Position numbers and translations under genes: made by a program. A model generated the notes under the pieces. It searched no databases. It saw nothing but the letters and a program-made list of their open reading frames with translations, and had not been told where the DNA came from. Source: a virus. Taken from it: a DNA stretch of 40,784 nt. The stretch spans positions 1-40,784 of the IMG/VR virus record IMGVR_UViG_3300027791_000050; one strand, 5' to 3'. This document shows positions 17,017-23,839 of the stretch, one piece after another (positions within the stretch are counted from its first letter, which is position 1; every line of letters begins with the position of its first letter).

Positions 17017-17256
17017 ATGACAGGCATGCATCATCCATTTATAAGTGATTTATCAGATAAATCTATTGAAGACTTACAGGAAGCAATTAGTGAACTTACT
17101 GGTAAGTTAACTTTTGCACATAGAACACAAAACCAACCTTTAGTTAATCAACTTGACATGGTTATGAATAGTTATAAAGATGAACAAAGAAAAAAACTAG
17201 ACAAATTATTTGATGACAAAGATATAGGCGACACTATTAAAGTAGATAGGAAATAA
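17017..17256 (+). CDS. Conserved small helical protein
   Basis: A 79-residue protein preceded by a clear AGAGGAC site. It has HPFISDLSDKSIEDLQEAISELTGKL followed by a charged helix ending DKLFDDKDIGDTIKVDRK (in pieces, residues 6-79). It resembles small conserved proteins of marine T4-like phages with a common LSDKSxEELQ opening but no function I can name. It is predicted to be a helical hairpin and is separated by one base from the next gene, suggesting cotranslation. Confidence 0.7.
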   Translation: MTGMHHPFISDLSDKSIEDLQEAISELTGKLTFAHRTQNQPLVNQLDMVMNSYKDEQRKKLDKLFDDKDIGDTIKVDRK

Positions 17257-17257
17257 A

Positions 17258-17821
17258 ATGACAGCCAGGATCGAAAGAGACTTGAGTTTTTCGACTGCGA
17301 TACATTTTTCTGACACTTTTATCCTCAACGAATATTTTATGACTCTTTCTATGTTAATAGAAACAGAGGATATCATTGAACAAAACATAGCACTAGAAAG
17401 AATACTACATTTCGGTATGATTGTGTTAAACAATTGTGTTTTCATTCATCAAGCCGATACTAAAGCAATACAAAAATATAAAGATGCCGGCATCAGAGTT
17501 TGTGTGTTACCAGAAGAGCCTTTTGATCAGATCATTTCTATGGCTCTACTACAAAAGTTTAACTCTATTACTGAAGGTCGTTTAAAAGTTACAGACTGTA
17601 CACTGAGTTCTAATCTAAGTGACGGTGTTCGTTATTGTACAGTATCAGAAGTAGTAGAGAATACAATAGACAAAGATAACACTAAATGGTGGAACTGCAA
17701 TACTCTATGCATAGAACATTCTGTACCAGTTACAGATGACAATAACATTGTAAAACTTTTTTCTAATGATGACTGGGAAAAACTAGAACTTCAATTTGTA
17801 AAAAAGGGTAAAAAGAATTAA
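17258..17821 (+). CDS. Conserved phage protein of unknown function
   Basis: A 187-residue protein starting one base after the previous stop. It has an N-terminal helical half (residues 25-70, hydrophobic with LNEYFMTLSMLIETEDI) and a more mixed alpha/beta C-terminal half including FIHQADTKAIQKYKDAGI, VCVLPEEPFDQIISMALLQK and a Cys-containing WWNCNTLCIEHS patch. Four or five cysteines are spread through the second half but without a clear metal-binding spacing. I recognise it as a type conserved with its neighbours in marine T4-like genomes but know no activity. It ends before a sigma70-like promoter. Confidence 0.7.
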   Translation: MTARIERDLSFSTAIHFSDTFILNEYFMTLSMLIETEDIIEQNIALERILHFGMIVLNNCVFIHQADTKAIQKYKDAGIRVCVLPEEPFDQIISMALLQKFNSITEGRLKVTDCTLSSNLSDGVRYCTVSEVVENTIDKDNTKWWNCNTLCIEHSVPVTDDNNIVKLFSNDDWEKLELQFVKKGKKN

Positions 17822-17840
17822 GATAACTAACCCTTATTAC

Positions 17841-17868
17841 TTGTATTTTACATTTATTGCTGTATAAT
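17841..17868 (+). promoter_or_regulatory. Sigma70-type promoter for the DnaE-like gene
   Basis: TTGTAT (17841-17846), 16-base spacer, then a perfect TATAAT (17863-17868). The ATG of the next gene is at 17876, 8 bases after the -10 box, so transcription should start at or next to the start codon; there is no Shine-Dalgarno in between. Confidence 0.7.
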
Positions 17869-17875
17869 ATATCAT

Positions 17876-18382
17876 ATGATTAACGATTACTACGGACGCC
17901 CTATCTATACTGAACGAGATTTAGTAGATATCTACATGAAAAATCCTAGTCAACATTTAACAAATACTCTGACGGATATGAAAATAGATATAGATCCTTC
18001 ATTAGAGATCGAAAACGTTCCGGGACTAATAGAACATACACTAGCACAAATGTCAGTCGCAGACTTTGATGAAGAAATGCGAAGCAAATGGCATATGCCT
18101 CAACACTATAGAGAGTTTGATATTGCTAAGTGGTTATTAACACAATGCAAACATGAAGAAGAAATTCAACGTGTAGGTAAAGAACTATTACTGTATCAAA
18201 AACGAGGACAGTTCTTATTACTTCAATACATGAAATACTTAGTTGATTTAATGAGAGAAAACAATATTGTTTGGGGTGTCGGAAGAGGCTCAAGTGTATC
18301 AAGTTTTGTTTTGTTTTTGATCGGTATTCACCGTATAAATAGTATCTACTACGGTCTAGACATCGAAGAATTTTTAAAATAG
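17876..18382 (+). CDS. DnaE-like (C-family DNA polymerase) fragment protein
   Basis: A 168-residue protein. Residues about 95-168 closely follow the DNA polymerase III alpha (DnaE) region just before the catalytic aspartates: a helix ending LLLQYMKYLVDLMRENNIVW, then GVGRGSSVSSFVLFLIGI (DnaE has GPGRGSxxGS), then SIYYGLDIEEFLK (DnaE: GLLFERFL). In DnaE this glycine-serine motif contacts the incoming nucleotide. The protein stops exactly where DnaE continues into its DFDIDF catalytic motif, so polymerase activity is not expected. The next gene starts 9 bases later with a good ribosome site, and I see no frameshifted continuation. T4-like phages use a family B polymerase, so this is likely a repurposed module, possibly interacting with host or phage replication. 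Function unknown. Confidence 0.72.
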   Translation: MINDYYGRPIYTERDLVDIYMKNPSQHLTNTLTDMKIDIDPSLEIENVPGLIEHTLAQMSVADFDEEMRSKWHMPQHYREFDIAKWLLTQCKHEEEIQRVGKELLLYQKRGQFLLLQYMKYLVDLMRENNIVWGVGRGSSVSSFVLFLIGIHRINSIYYGLDIEEFLK

Positions 18383-18391
18383 GATAAGAAT

Positions 18392-19084
18392 ATGAGCAGA
18401 GTATATAAAACAGCAAGAGGTAAATCATTAGACATGGCCTCTTTAATTGCACGACAAGAACAAACACGTGCTGTTAGTAATATTAATGCTATTAACTCTC
18501 GTGGTGATGAGATTGATAGCAATGGTAACATCGTAAAACCAAACACTCAGAGAGTTGCAGACTCTTACGCATCACAAGTAGGAACGCAAGGGGCAGTACC
18601 TCTACAAGAACGTCCTGAGAATCCAAATCTCAGTAAAAGTGCAAATCCAAATGCTCCTTTATCTCCTAAGCAACAGAGAGAACTTGATGCATTAGAAAAA
18701 GAATCTAGTGTAGTTGAAGAAGTAAAACAAGAAACTCCTATGTTAGATAAACTCGTAGAAGAATCAAAACCAGAAGCAGTTACTGAACCAGTTGCTCAAG
18801 CAACATCACAACCTGACCCAGTAGTACAAGAAACTATTGAACCTTCTGAATCAGAAATAATGCAAGCCGACTTAGAACCTATTATTCCCCCTGAAGAATT
18901 CGTAATGAAATCAGCAGACGAAGCTCCAGATAGTTTCGGAGCAGAGGGAGAACTGCATCCTGAAGAGGCTGAGTTAGCAGACTTAGAAGAAGACTTTGAT
19001 ATCGAAGCAATTAAGAAAGAGGCGTTAGAAAACATCATAACAGAAACACCAAAAGCAACATCTAAAAAGAAAGGTAAAAAGTAA
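18392..19084 (+). CDS. Conserved phage protein with disordered acidic C-terminus
   Basis: A 230-residue protein preceded by AGGATAAG overlapping the previous stop. The N-terminal 55 residues are conserved-looking (SRVYKTARGKSLDMASLIAR, then INARGD-like INSRGDEIDSNGNIV). The remainder is Pro/Glu/Gln rich and probably disordered, ending in a Lys tail (TSKKKGKK). A similar N-terminus occurs on small conserved proteins of marine T4-like phages. The next gene follows with no gap (TAA then ATG), so the two are probably translated together. No enzymatic motif is visible. It might act as an adaptor, but that is only inference. Confidence 0.7.
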   Translation: MSRVYKTARGKSLDMASLIARQEQTRAVSNINAINSRGDEIDSNGNIVKPNTQRVADSYASQVGTQGAVPLQERPENPNLSKSANPNAPLSPKQQRELDALEKESSVVEEVKQETPMLDKLVEESKPEAVTEPVAQATSQPDPVVQETIEPSESEIMQADLEPIIPPEEFVMKSADEAPDSFGAEGELHPEEAELADLEEDFDIEAIKKEALENIITETPKATSKKKGKK

Positions 19085-19468
19085 ATGGCAATAGGACTTA
19101 AATCTAATATTAATCGTATTCATTGCAAATCATTAAGAGCAATCAGTGATAAAGTTATTGTACATGGTATGGACTTCGGTGCACAAAAATTAGCATCTGG
19201 TATTATTATGATGGACGATGATAAGAAATCACAAGGCATCAAGCCTCGTTGGGCACAAGTCTATTCTATAGGACCATTGGCTCAGCCAAAGACAGAACTT
19301 CAAGTAGGTCAGTATGTTCTTGTTGGTCATGGACGTTGGACACGTGGTATTAATATCGTAGACGAAGAGGGCGAGAAAACAATTCGTGCGGTTGATCTAA
19401 AAGACTGTATGCTAGTAAGTGATGAACCTCAAAACAACATGGCATTTGGTGACAAAGAAGGCGCATAA
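19085..19468 (+). CDS. GroES-like co-chaperonin (gp31-analogue candidate)
   Basis: A 127-residue protein. Residues 15-115 fit the GroES fold: LRAISDKVIVHGMDFGAQKLASGIIM resembles the GroES opening (L-x-x-x-x-D-R-V-x-V, then T-x-S-G-I-x-x) in pieces; the mobile-loop position is occupied by LASGIIMMDD, followed by AQVYSIGP and QVGQYVLVGHGRW, matching the V-x-A-V-G-x-G and G-D-x-V-x-Y segments. T4 encodes gp31 to replace host GroES in folding its capsid protein, and other large phages carry similar proteins. A GroES-type hydrophobic tripeptide (GIIM) is present. It starts directly after the preceding stop. The call depends on pattern only; confident that it is a real gene. Confidence 0.6.
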   Translation: MAIGLKSNINRIHCKSLRAISDKVIVHGMDFGAQKLASGIIMMDDDKKSQGIKPRWAQVYSIGPLAQPKTELQVGQYVLVGHGRWTRGINIVDEEGEKTIRAVDLKDCMLVSDEPQNNMAFGDKEGA

Positions 19469-19506
19469 AAGTGTGCAAAAACGGTCAAATTACCCGCAGA
19501 AAAGTG

Positions 19507-19535
19507 TTGACATCTTAACACAAACCCTGTATAAT
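19507..19535 (+). promoter_or_regulatory. Consensus sigma70 promoter for the clamp-loader gene
   Basis: A perfect TTGACA (19507-19512), 17-base spacer and perfect TATAAT (19530-19535). The start of transcription should be near 19542, leaving a leader of about 26 bases with AAGAGG (19557-19562) before ATG 19568. It should be read by unmodified host polymerase early in infection. Confidence 0.9.
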
Positions 19536-19567
19536 ATCTGTAATAACTTAAATTCTAAGAGGTATGA

Positions 19568-20491
19568 ATGAAGAATCAATTGTGGGTAGAAAAGTATCGT
19601 CCTAACACAGTAGATGGCTATGTCTTTACAGACGATAATCAAAAAAGTCAAGTAGAAGGCTGGATCAAAGAAGAAAGTTTCCCTCATTTATTGATGTCAG
19701 GTGATCCTGGTACTGGTAAAACAACACTAGCAAAACTGTTAATCAATGAGTTAGGTGTTGAAGAATATGATGTGCTAACGATCAATGCTTCACGTGAGAA
19801 TGGTATAGACGTTCTACGTGACAAGATCAATGGCTTTGTGCAGACTATGCCGTTCGGCAAGTTCAAAGTTGTGCTGTTAGACGAGGCTGATTATTTAACT
19901 CAACCTTCGCAAGCCGCTTTACGAAATGATATGGAGTCATACCACGAGACTGTTCGATACATTCTTACGTGTAACTATGCCCATAAGATCATTCCTGCAC
20001 TAAAGTCTCGGTGTCATCAATATCATATTGCTAAACCCGATTCAACAGAGTTTACAGCAAGAGCGGCGACTGTGCTAGTCACAGAGAACGTTGAGTTTGA
20101 ATTAGATGTGCTAGATACGTATGTTCGTGCAACTTATCCTGACTTACGTAAGTGTCTCAATCAACTGCAAGTAAACAGCAGTAACGGCGCTCTCAGGCCC
20201 CCTCAGAGTGCAGGACAGAGTGAAGATGAACTCTTAGTAGAAGCAACAAACTTATTTAAAAGCGGTAAATTGATTGAAGCAAGACAACAATTGATGCAGT
20301 ATATCGCATTGTACCCTACTCGTATCGAAGACACATATCGTTGGATGTATGAGAACTTAGACTTGTTCGGAGCATCTAATGAACAACGTGATGCAAATAT
20401 TATTGTCATTAGAAATGGTCTAGCAAATCTACCCTTAGTAGGTATCCCAGAGATATCTTTGGCCGCAACTTTAGTTGAGTTGACTTCTTGA
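19568..20491 (+). CDS. 44: Sliding-clamp loader large subunit (gp44-like AAA+ ATPase)
   Basis: A 307-residue AAA+ ATPase of the clamp-loader family, which with gp62 opens and loads the gp45 sliding clamp at primer ends. Walker A is GDPGTGKT (45-52), Walker B is VVLLDEADYL near 100, sensor 1 is ILTCNYAHKI with the arginine-finger SRC motif (LKSRC) just after. The N-terminal WVEKYRPNTVDGYV is a hallmark of clamp loaders. C-terminal helical collar follows from about 190. Two ATGs are present; 19568 is in the correct frame with AAGAGG upstream at 5 bases. The gp62 gene is not in this window. It has its own early promoter. Family is certain; naming follows T4 use. Confidence 0.93.
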   Translation: MKNQLWVEKYRPNTVDGYVFTDDNQKSQVEGWIKEESFPHLLMSGDPGTGKTTLAKLLINELGVEEYDVLTINASRENGIDVLRDKINGFVQTMPFGKFKVVLLDEADYLTQPSQAALRNDMESYHETVRYILTCNYAHKIIPALKSRCHQYHIAKPDSTEFTARAATVLVTENVEFELDVLDTYVRATYPDLRKCLNQLQVNSSNGALRPPQSAGQSEDELLVEATNLFKSGKLIEARQQLMQYIALYPTRIEDTYRWMYENLDLFGASNEQRDANIIVIRNGLANLPLVGIPEISLAATLVELTS

Positions 20492-20494
20492 GGG

Positions 20495-20502
20495 TATAAA
20501 TA
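20495..20502 (+). promoter_or_regulatory. Exact T4 late-type element TATAAATA near ATG
   Basis: TATAAATA is identical to the T4 late consensus. It ends 7 bases before the ATG at 20509, so transcription would begin at or just before the start codon. There is no Shine-Dalgarno close to the ATG. Confidence 0.55.
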
Positions 20503-20508
20503 TTTAAT

Positions 20509-20787
20509 ATGAGATACTTACTAATACAATATATTCGCAAACCAAATGGTCAGATTGACGAATTGGTGCAAACTTCACGTAAACTTAAAAAGTCCGATAT
20601 GAACACAAAAAATGTGATCTTGGATTATTCTGACAATAGTATACAGAAATGTGTAATTGAAGGCAATAACCATGATACGACATTTGAACAGATGACCAAA
20701 TACTACAAACGTATCTATCCTAAACTTATTGAGCAACTTGAAATGGAAGCACCCATAGAAAAGAAAGACAAAAGAAATAAGAAGTAA
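20509..20787 (+). CDS. Conserved small phage protein
   Basis: A 92-residue protein just after the clamp-loader gene. It begins with a beta strand (RYLLIQYIRKPNGQIDELVQ), continues with LKKSDMNTKNVILDYSDNSIQKCVIEG and ends in a helix and Lys-rich tail. The same opening pattern, a strand with RKPxGQIDE and a later NVILD...KCVIEG, is familiar from small proteins next to replication genes in marine T4-like phages, but no function is known to me. It is likely soluble and cytoplasmic. The following methyltransferase-like gene starts one base after its stop, suggesting coupled translation. Confidence 0.7.
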   Translation: MRYLLIQYIRKPNGQIDELVQTSRKLKKSDMNTKNVILDYSDNSIQKCVIEGNNHDTTFEQMTKYYKRIYPKLIEQLEMEAPIEKKDKRNKK

Positions 20788-20788
20788 C

Positions 20789-21565
20789 ATGAATGCATCT
20801 GTACCAGACATGTATGTTTGGGAAATGTTGTTAGACAGTAATAGGTCTAATGCATACATAAAGTATATCAAACAAAATGCAAAAGATAAAGTCATTGTTG
20901 ACTGTGGTGCTGGTTCAGGATTCTTTACTTGGTTAAGTTTAAAATACGGTGCATCAAAAGTTTACAGTTGCGAGATAAACTTCCAGTCTTACAATATCTT
21001 ACGAAATAAATTTAAAAACACAAAAGCAGAAATTTTAAACATAGATATTTTTAATGATACATTACCTAAGGGAGATATCTATATACATGAGATATTTGGT
21101 CATTGTGCATTAACAGAAGGCATCTTATTCTTCCTTGATAATTGTCAAAAGCAACAAATACATAATGTCTTTCCTAACAATCTTAAACTTATATCATGTA
21201 ACATAGATCATCTACAACAAAAAGTAGTAACAGACCTTGATGATAACGATTTAGATACCGATTTGCGTGAATATTTTAAAACAAACAACAAAGAATTAAA
21301 TCCGAACAAGTATCTATATAATACAGATTATACAATCAGTAATAAAGAAACAATATTTGATAGTAATATATTTGATTTGTTAGATTTTAATTTTACTGCT
21401 AAAGGAACTCATACTTATTTTGAAGCAGGGTTTGATGATGAATACTATTCAAGTCTTGCAAAGAAACAAAACTCATGGGACATTAAAAAGCAGGTAACAC
21501 ATCCTTATATCGCATATATACCATATGCGAAAAGTATGCTGAATAGAAACGTAAAGACCTTGTAG
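20789..21565 (+). CDS. Class I SAM-dependent methyltransferase, PRMT-like
   Basis: A 258-residue protein. Motif I is VIVDCGAGSGFFTWLSLKYG (residues about 36-55), the SAM-binding glycine loop, followed by VYSCEIN whose acidic residue should contact the SAM ribose. The segment GDIYIHEIFGHCALTEGILF (about 91-110) resembles the double-E loop of protein arginine methyltransferases, where two glutamates hold the target guanidinium; here E and E lie nine residues apart. A C-terminal beta region (FTAKGTHTYFEAGFDDEY) could correspond to the PRMT barrel. Substrate is unknown; it could modify host or phage proteins such as RNA-binding proteins. It ends just before a terminator facing phoH. Methyltransferase class is confident, PRMT sub-type is moderate. 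Confidence 0.7.
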   Translation: MNASVPDMYVWEMLLDSNRSNAYIKYIKQNAKDKVIVDCGAGSGFFTWLSLKYGASKVYSCEINFQSYNILRNKFKNTKAEILNIDIFNDTLPKGDIYIHEIFGHCALTEGILFFLDNCQKQQIHNVFPNNLKLISCNIDHLQQKVVTDLDDNDLDTDLREYFKTNNKELNPNKYLYNTDYTISNKETIFDSNIFDLLDFNFTAKGTHTYFEAGFDDEYYSSLAKKQNSWDIKKQVTHPYIAYIPYAKSMLNRNVKTL

Positions 21566-21585
21566 GGGCAAATCATTCAGTAGGC

Positions 21586-21613
21586 GAAAGGGTCTTACTG
21601 ACCCTTTCTTTTT
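21586..21613 (+). terminator. Terminator between convergent genes
   Basis: A 9-bp stem (GAAAGGGTC / GACCCTTTC) with a TTACT loop is followed by a T-run on the plus strand. It ends the plus-strand unit finishing with the methyltransferase; phoH approaches from the other side, and its own stop is at 21635. Confidence 0.82.
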
Positions 21614-21634
21614 GGTTCATAAGGACCTATGAAA

Positions 21635-22420
21635 TTATTGATACATCTTTAATACGTGTTCAATAATCTTGTGTCTCCGTATGTCTTTTCGATCAAAAGT
21701 ACATGCTGTCATGCCAGGTACTTTGTGCTGATCAATTCTGTCTTTCAAATCGAGGAGCCCATTATCATGTGTTCTTCGGTCAGTCTGTTCAACATCACCA
21801 TTGATTACGATTTTGCTACCTTCTGCAATCCTTGTCATTAACATTTTTATCTGTGACGGTGTTGCGTTCTGGGCTTCATCTAATATAATCCAAGAGTGTT
21901 TGAAGTTTCTGCCTCGACAAAATGCTAAAGGAGTGATTTCAATTATTTGTTCCTTTAACATGTATTCGATTTCATTCTGTGAGTAATACTCACGTACCAC
22001 ATCGAATAAAGGTCTTACCCACGGTTCCATTTTTGAGTTTAAGTCGCCAGGGAGAAAACCATGTTTTTCGTCATCTACAGCAACAGCAGGACGTGTTAGT
22101 AATATCTTATTACATTCGCCCGATCTTAATGCTCTCATTGCCGCCAACATTGCTAAGTAGGTTTTACCTGTTCCAGCTGGGCCAGAGACCATAACGATAT
22201 CGGTTTCAGGGTCATTTAATGCTATAATATATTTTTCCTGATTTATACTCTGAGGTATTAGTTCGATAGGTCTACGTGACTGTTGCTTTTTTCTATACTT
22301 GCTAAAGTCGATGGACTTAGAGGGATTCATAAAGAATGTATCCTCGGCATCGTGTTGAGTGTCTTTGTGTCTGTATGGTTCATGTTTTTTTCTTAGGGCT
22401 CCAGTTTTGCGTTTACTCAT
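21635..22420 (-). CDS. phoH: PhoH-like ATPase
   Basis: The only minus-strand gene. From the ATG at 22420 the protein is 261 residues, with AGGAAA (22427-22432) as ribosome site; longer starts would run through the divergent promoter region and are rejected. The N-terminal 60 residues are basic and probably flexible. The ATPase core has Walker A SGPAGTGKT, a strand KILLTRPAV with GFLPGDLNSKMEPW (a PhoH family hallmark), Walker B SWIILDEAQNA and a sensor region IVINGDVEQTD. PhoH proteins are widespread in marine phages and related to RNA helicase domains; their role in infection is not established, and a link with phosphate limitation has been suggested. It converges on the methyltransferase gene and diverges from the gene at 22602. 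Confidence 0.92.
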   Translation of the reverse strand: MSKRKTGALRKKHEPYRHKDTQHDAEDTFFMNPSKSIDFSKYRKKQQSRRPIELIPQSINQEKYIIALNDPETDIVMVSGPAGTGKTYLAMLAAMRALRSGECNKILLTRPAVAVDDEKHGFLPGDLNSKMEPWVRPLFDVVREYYSQNEIEYMLKEQIIEITPLAFCRGRNFKHSWIILDEAQNATPSQIKMLMTRIAEGSKIVINGDVEQTDRRTHDNGLLDLKDRIDQHKVPGMTACTFDRKDIRRHKIIEHVLKMYQ

Positions 22421-22474
22421 AAATTGTTTCCTATTTGATATGTTAATATGAGAACAATAAAATGTCATTCTCAT

Positions 22475-22503
22475 AATATACTTACTGGATACAGGTAAGT
22501 AAA
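22475..22503 (-). promoter_or_regulatory. Candidate promoter for phoH
   Basis: On the minus strand TTTACT (22498-22503) and TATATT (22475-22480) are 17 bases apart, giving a leader of about 48 bases to ATG 22420. The match to sigma70 consensus is moderate, but some promoter must lie in this 180-base divergent gap. Confidence 0.4.
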
Positions 22504-22508
22504 ATGTC

Positions 22509-22529
22509 AGTGGCTTTAGAAATGCCACT
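22509..22529. other. Inverted repeat in divergent intergenic region
   Basis: AGTGGC and GCCACT frame a 9-base centre that can extend the pairing by TTT/AAA with a bulge. It lies just upstream of the candidate phoH promoter and next to a late element for the other direction, so it could be an operator or a small hairpin. Confidence 0.35.
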
Positions 22530-22533
22530 TTGT

Positions 22534-22541
22534 GATAAATA
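22534..22541 (+). promoter_or_regulatory. T4-like late promoter, GATAAATA (distal of two)
   Basis: GATAAATA, predicted start near 22547, would give a leader of about 55 bases before ATG 22602 that includes a CGGAG at 22583-22587, too far from the ATG for a typical ribosome site. Confidence 0.5.
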
Positions 22542-22588
22542 CATGCATCCAGCAATACTTTCGTAAAAATCTTTTGCGATCTCGGAGA

Positions 22589-22596
22589 GATAAATA
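22589..22596 (+). promoter_or_regulatory. T4-like late promoter, GATAAATA (proximal), at ATG
   Basis: A second GATAAATA ends 6 bases before ATG 22602; T4 spacing places the first transcribed base on the A of the start codon. Confidence 0.5.
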
Positions 22597-22601
22597 CTAG
22601 T

Positions 22602-23234
22602 ATGACTAAAGCAATTACAGGCGATAATCTTGCTTCCGCACAAGCAAACGCATTCTTCAAAGACATTGACTTTATTAGTATTGTAGATACTATTAAAAAT
22701 ATTTACATGTCTGATGGCGCAATGAATACTTTATTGGATTTTGAAAGAGTCCTGGACGAAGCAGATATTTATGCTTACAGAAACTGGATTAACGGTGAAT
22801 TAGTACAAGGACCTGATGTAGGTCGTTACACATGTAAATGTACTTTTATGTGGCCCTATAAATTAATGCCTGACCCAAGAGCATCATTAAGACTATCAAC
22901 TATTGGTTGTGGTGTTAAGATGATGAAATCTAAAATCGAAGTTCCAGTTGCAGTAACATCATATGAAGACTTTCAATCAGGAAGTCGTTATCCTAAGATG
23001 AAAGAAAATCAAGTTTGGTTTATGCAAATTACTATACCTTTTGAATTGATGGATGACATTAAAGAAGGTAGTGTTGATATTGCTGAAGATACAATCGATC
23101 TATCAGATATTGAAGATGCATACGACAATGATTTAGAGCAAACAAAAACTGAAGAAAATACAGGTAATGACATGGAAGCAGTCGATGATATGACAGCCGG
23201 TGGCGAAATGGACGGAGGAGAATTTCAAATCTAA
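22602..23234 (+). CDS. Conserved marine T4-like protein, probably structural
   Basis: A 210-residue protein. The first 150 residues look like a compact conserved domain (NLASAQANAFFKDIDF, TLLDFERVLDEADIYAYRNW, INGELVQGPDVGRYTCKCTF, RASLRLSTIGCG in order), mixing helices and strands with several Trp/Tyr. The last 50 residues are a strongly acidic, Met/Gly/Asp-rich tail. I recognise the domain type from conserved proteins of marine T4-like phages but cannot assign a function. Two late-type promoter elements precede it, supporting expression with virion genes. Its stop overlaps the next ATG (TAATG), so the two proteins are probably made together and may interact. Confidence 0.72.
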   Translation: MTKAITGDNLASAQANAFFKDIDFISIVDTIKNIYMSDGAMNTLLDFERVLDEADIYAYRNWINGELVQGPDVGRYTCKCTFMWPYKLMPDPRASLRLSTIGCGVKMMKSKIEVPVAVTSYEDFQSGSRYPKMKENQVWFMQITIPFELMDDIKEGSVDIAEDTIDLSDIEDAYDNDLEQTKTEENTGNDMEAVDDMTAGGEMDGGEFQI

Positions 23235-23782
23235 TGACTATAATAAATGAAAGTTTGAATTATTTAGATATGGAAGGACAAATTTATCCGTATATATCTA
23301 TCGATGAGTATGCCGCTAAGATGGGAAGTGATAAAGATATTGTCACAGTAACATTTACAGTTAAGTCAGAATTAGTCGCAGAAGATTTAGTTACATGGTT
23401 TGAAAGAGGCTATGATTATATCTTAGATGCAAGTATTAGTGAAGGCGAACTTGAACCTAACAAATGGTTAGTGTTTGTAGAAATGGAAAGACGTTCATGG
23501 GTAGCACGTAGAATTCTAGGATTAATGACTGAGTTAGAAACACTCACAGGAACTCCTGCAGATGAATATACTGTTAATATAGGTGCTGAAGACTATCCAC
23601 TAGAGTTAGATATTATGAAACAAAAAATTATCTTAAACCCAGCAAAATATCAGATTGAAAAAGAAGATCCAATCGAAGAAGAACTCAATGAAATGAGAAA
23701 TCAAGCAGGACTAGATCACAAAGAGTCTGATACACCAAAAGACGAATACATTAAAAGTATACAAGCCGCAGCCGGCATTTAA
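23234..23782 (+). CDS. Conserved protein coupled to the preceding gene
   Basis: A 182-residue protein starting within the preceding stop codon. It has an alpha/beta domain: VTVTFTVKSELVAEDLVTWFERG, then YILDASISEGELEPNKW and LVFVEMERRSWVARRILGLM (given in pieces), and a polar acidic C-terminus. The alternating strand-helix order with a Trp-Arg-rich centre looks like a small regulatory or structural domain, but I do not recognise a named family. It is likely late-expressed from the GATAAATA promoters upstream of its partner. It ends 57 bases before dnaJ, which has its own early promoter. Confidence 0.7.
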   Translation: MTIINESLNYLDMEGQIYPYISIDEYAAKMGSDKDIVTVTFTVKSELVAEDLVTWFERGYDYILDASISEGELEPNKWLVFVEMERRSWVARRILGLMTELETLTGTPADEYTVNIGAEDYPLELDIMKQKIILNPAKYQIEKEDPIEEELNEMRNQAGLDHKESDTPKDEYIKSIQAAAGI

Positions 23783-23805
23783 TTATAGATTGGGTTAATA
23801 AACTG

Positions 23806-23834
23806 TTGACTTTTCTGCAACAGTCCGTTATAAT
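23806..23834 (+). promoter_or_regulatory. Near-consensus sigma70 promoter for dnaJ
   Basis: TTGACT (23806-23811), 17-base spacer, TATAAT (23829-23834). The dnaJ ATG is at 23840, 6 bases after the -10 box, so transcription should start at the start codon; no Shine-Dalgarno lies between. Confidence 0.85.
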
Positions 23835-23839
23835 ATAGT

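Noticed and set aside
17876-18400. DnaE-like gene as a frameshifted larger polymerase gene
   Set aside because: The bases after its stop code directly for an unrelated protein with its own ribosome site; no continuing catalytic motif is seen in any forward frame nearby.
22421-22666. N-terminal extension of phoH up to 22666 on the minus strand
   Set aside because: It would overlap the divergent gene at 22602 and the promoter region; ATG 22420 has a good AGGAAA site and a natural basic N-terminus.
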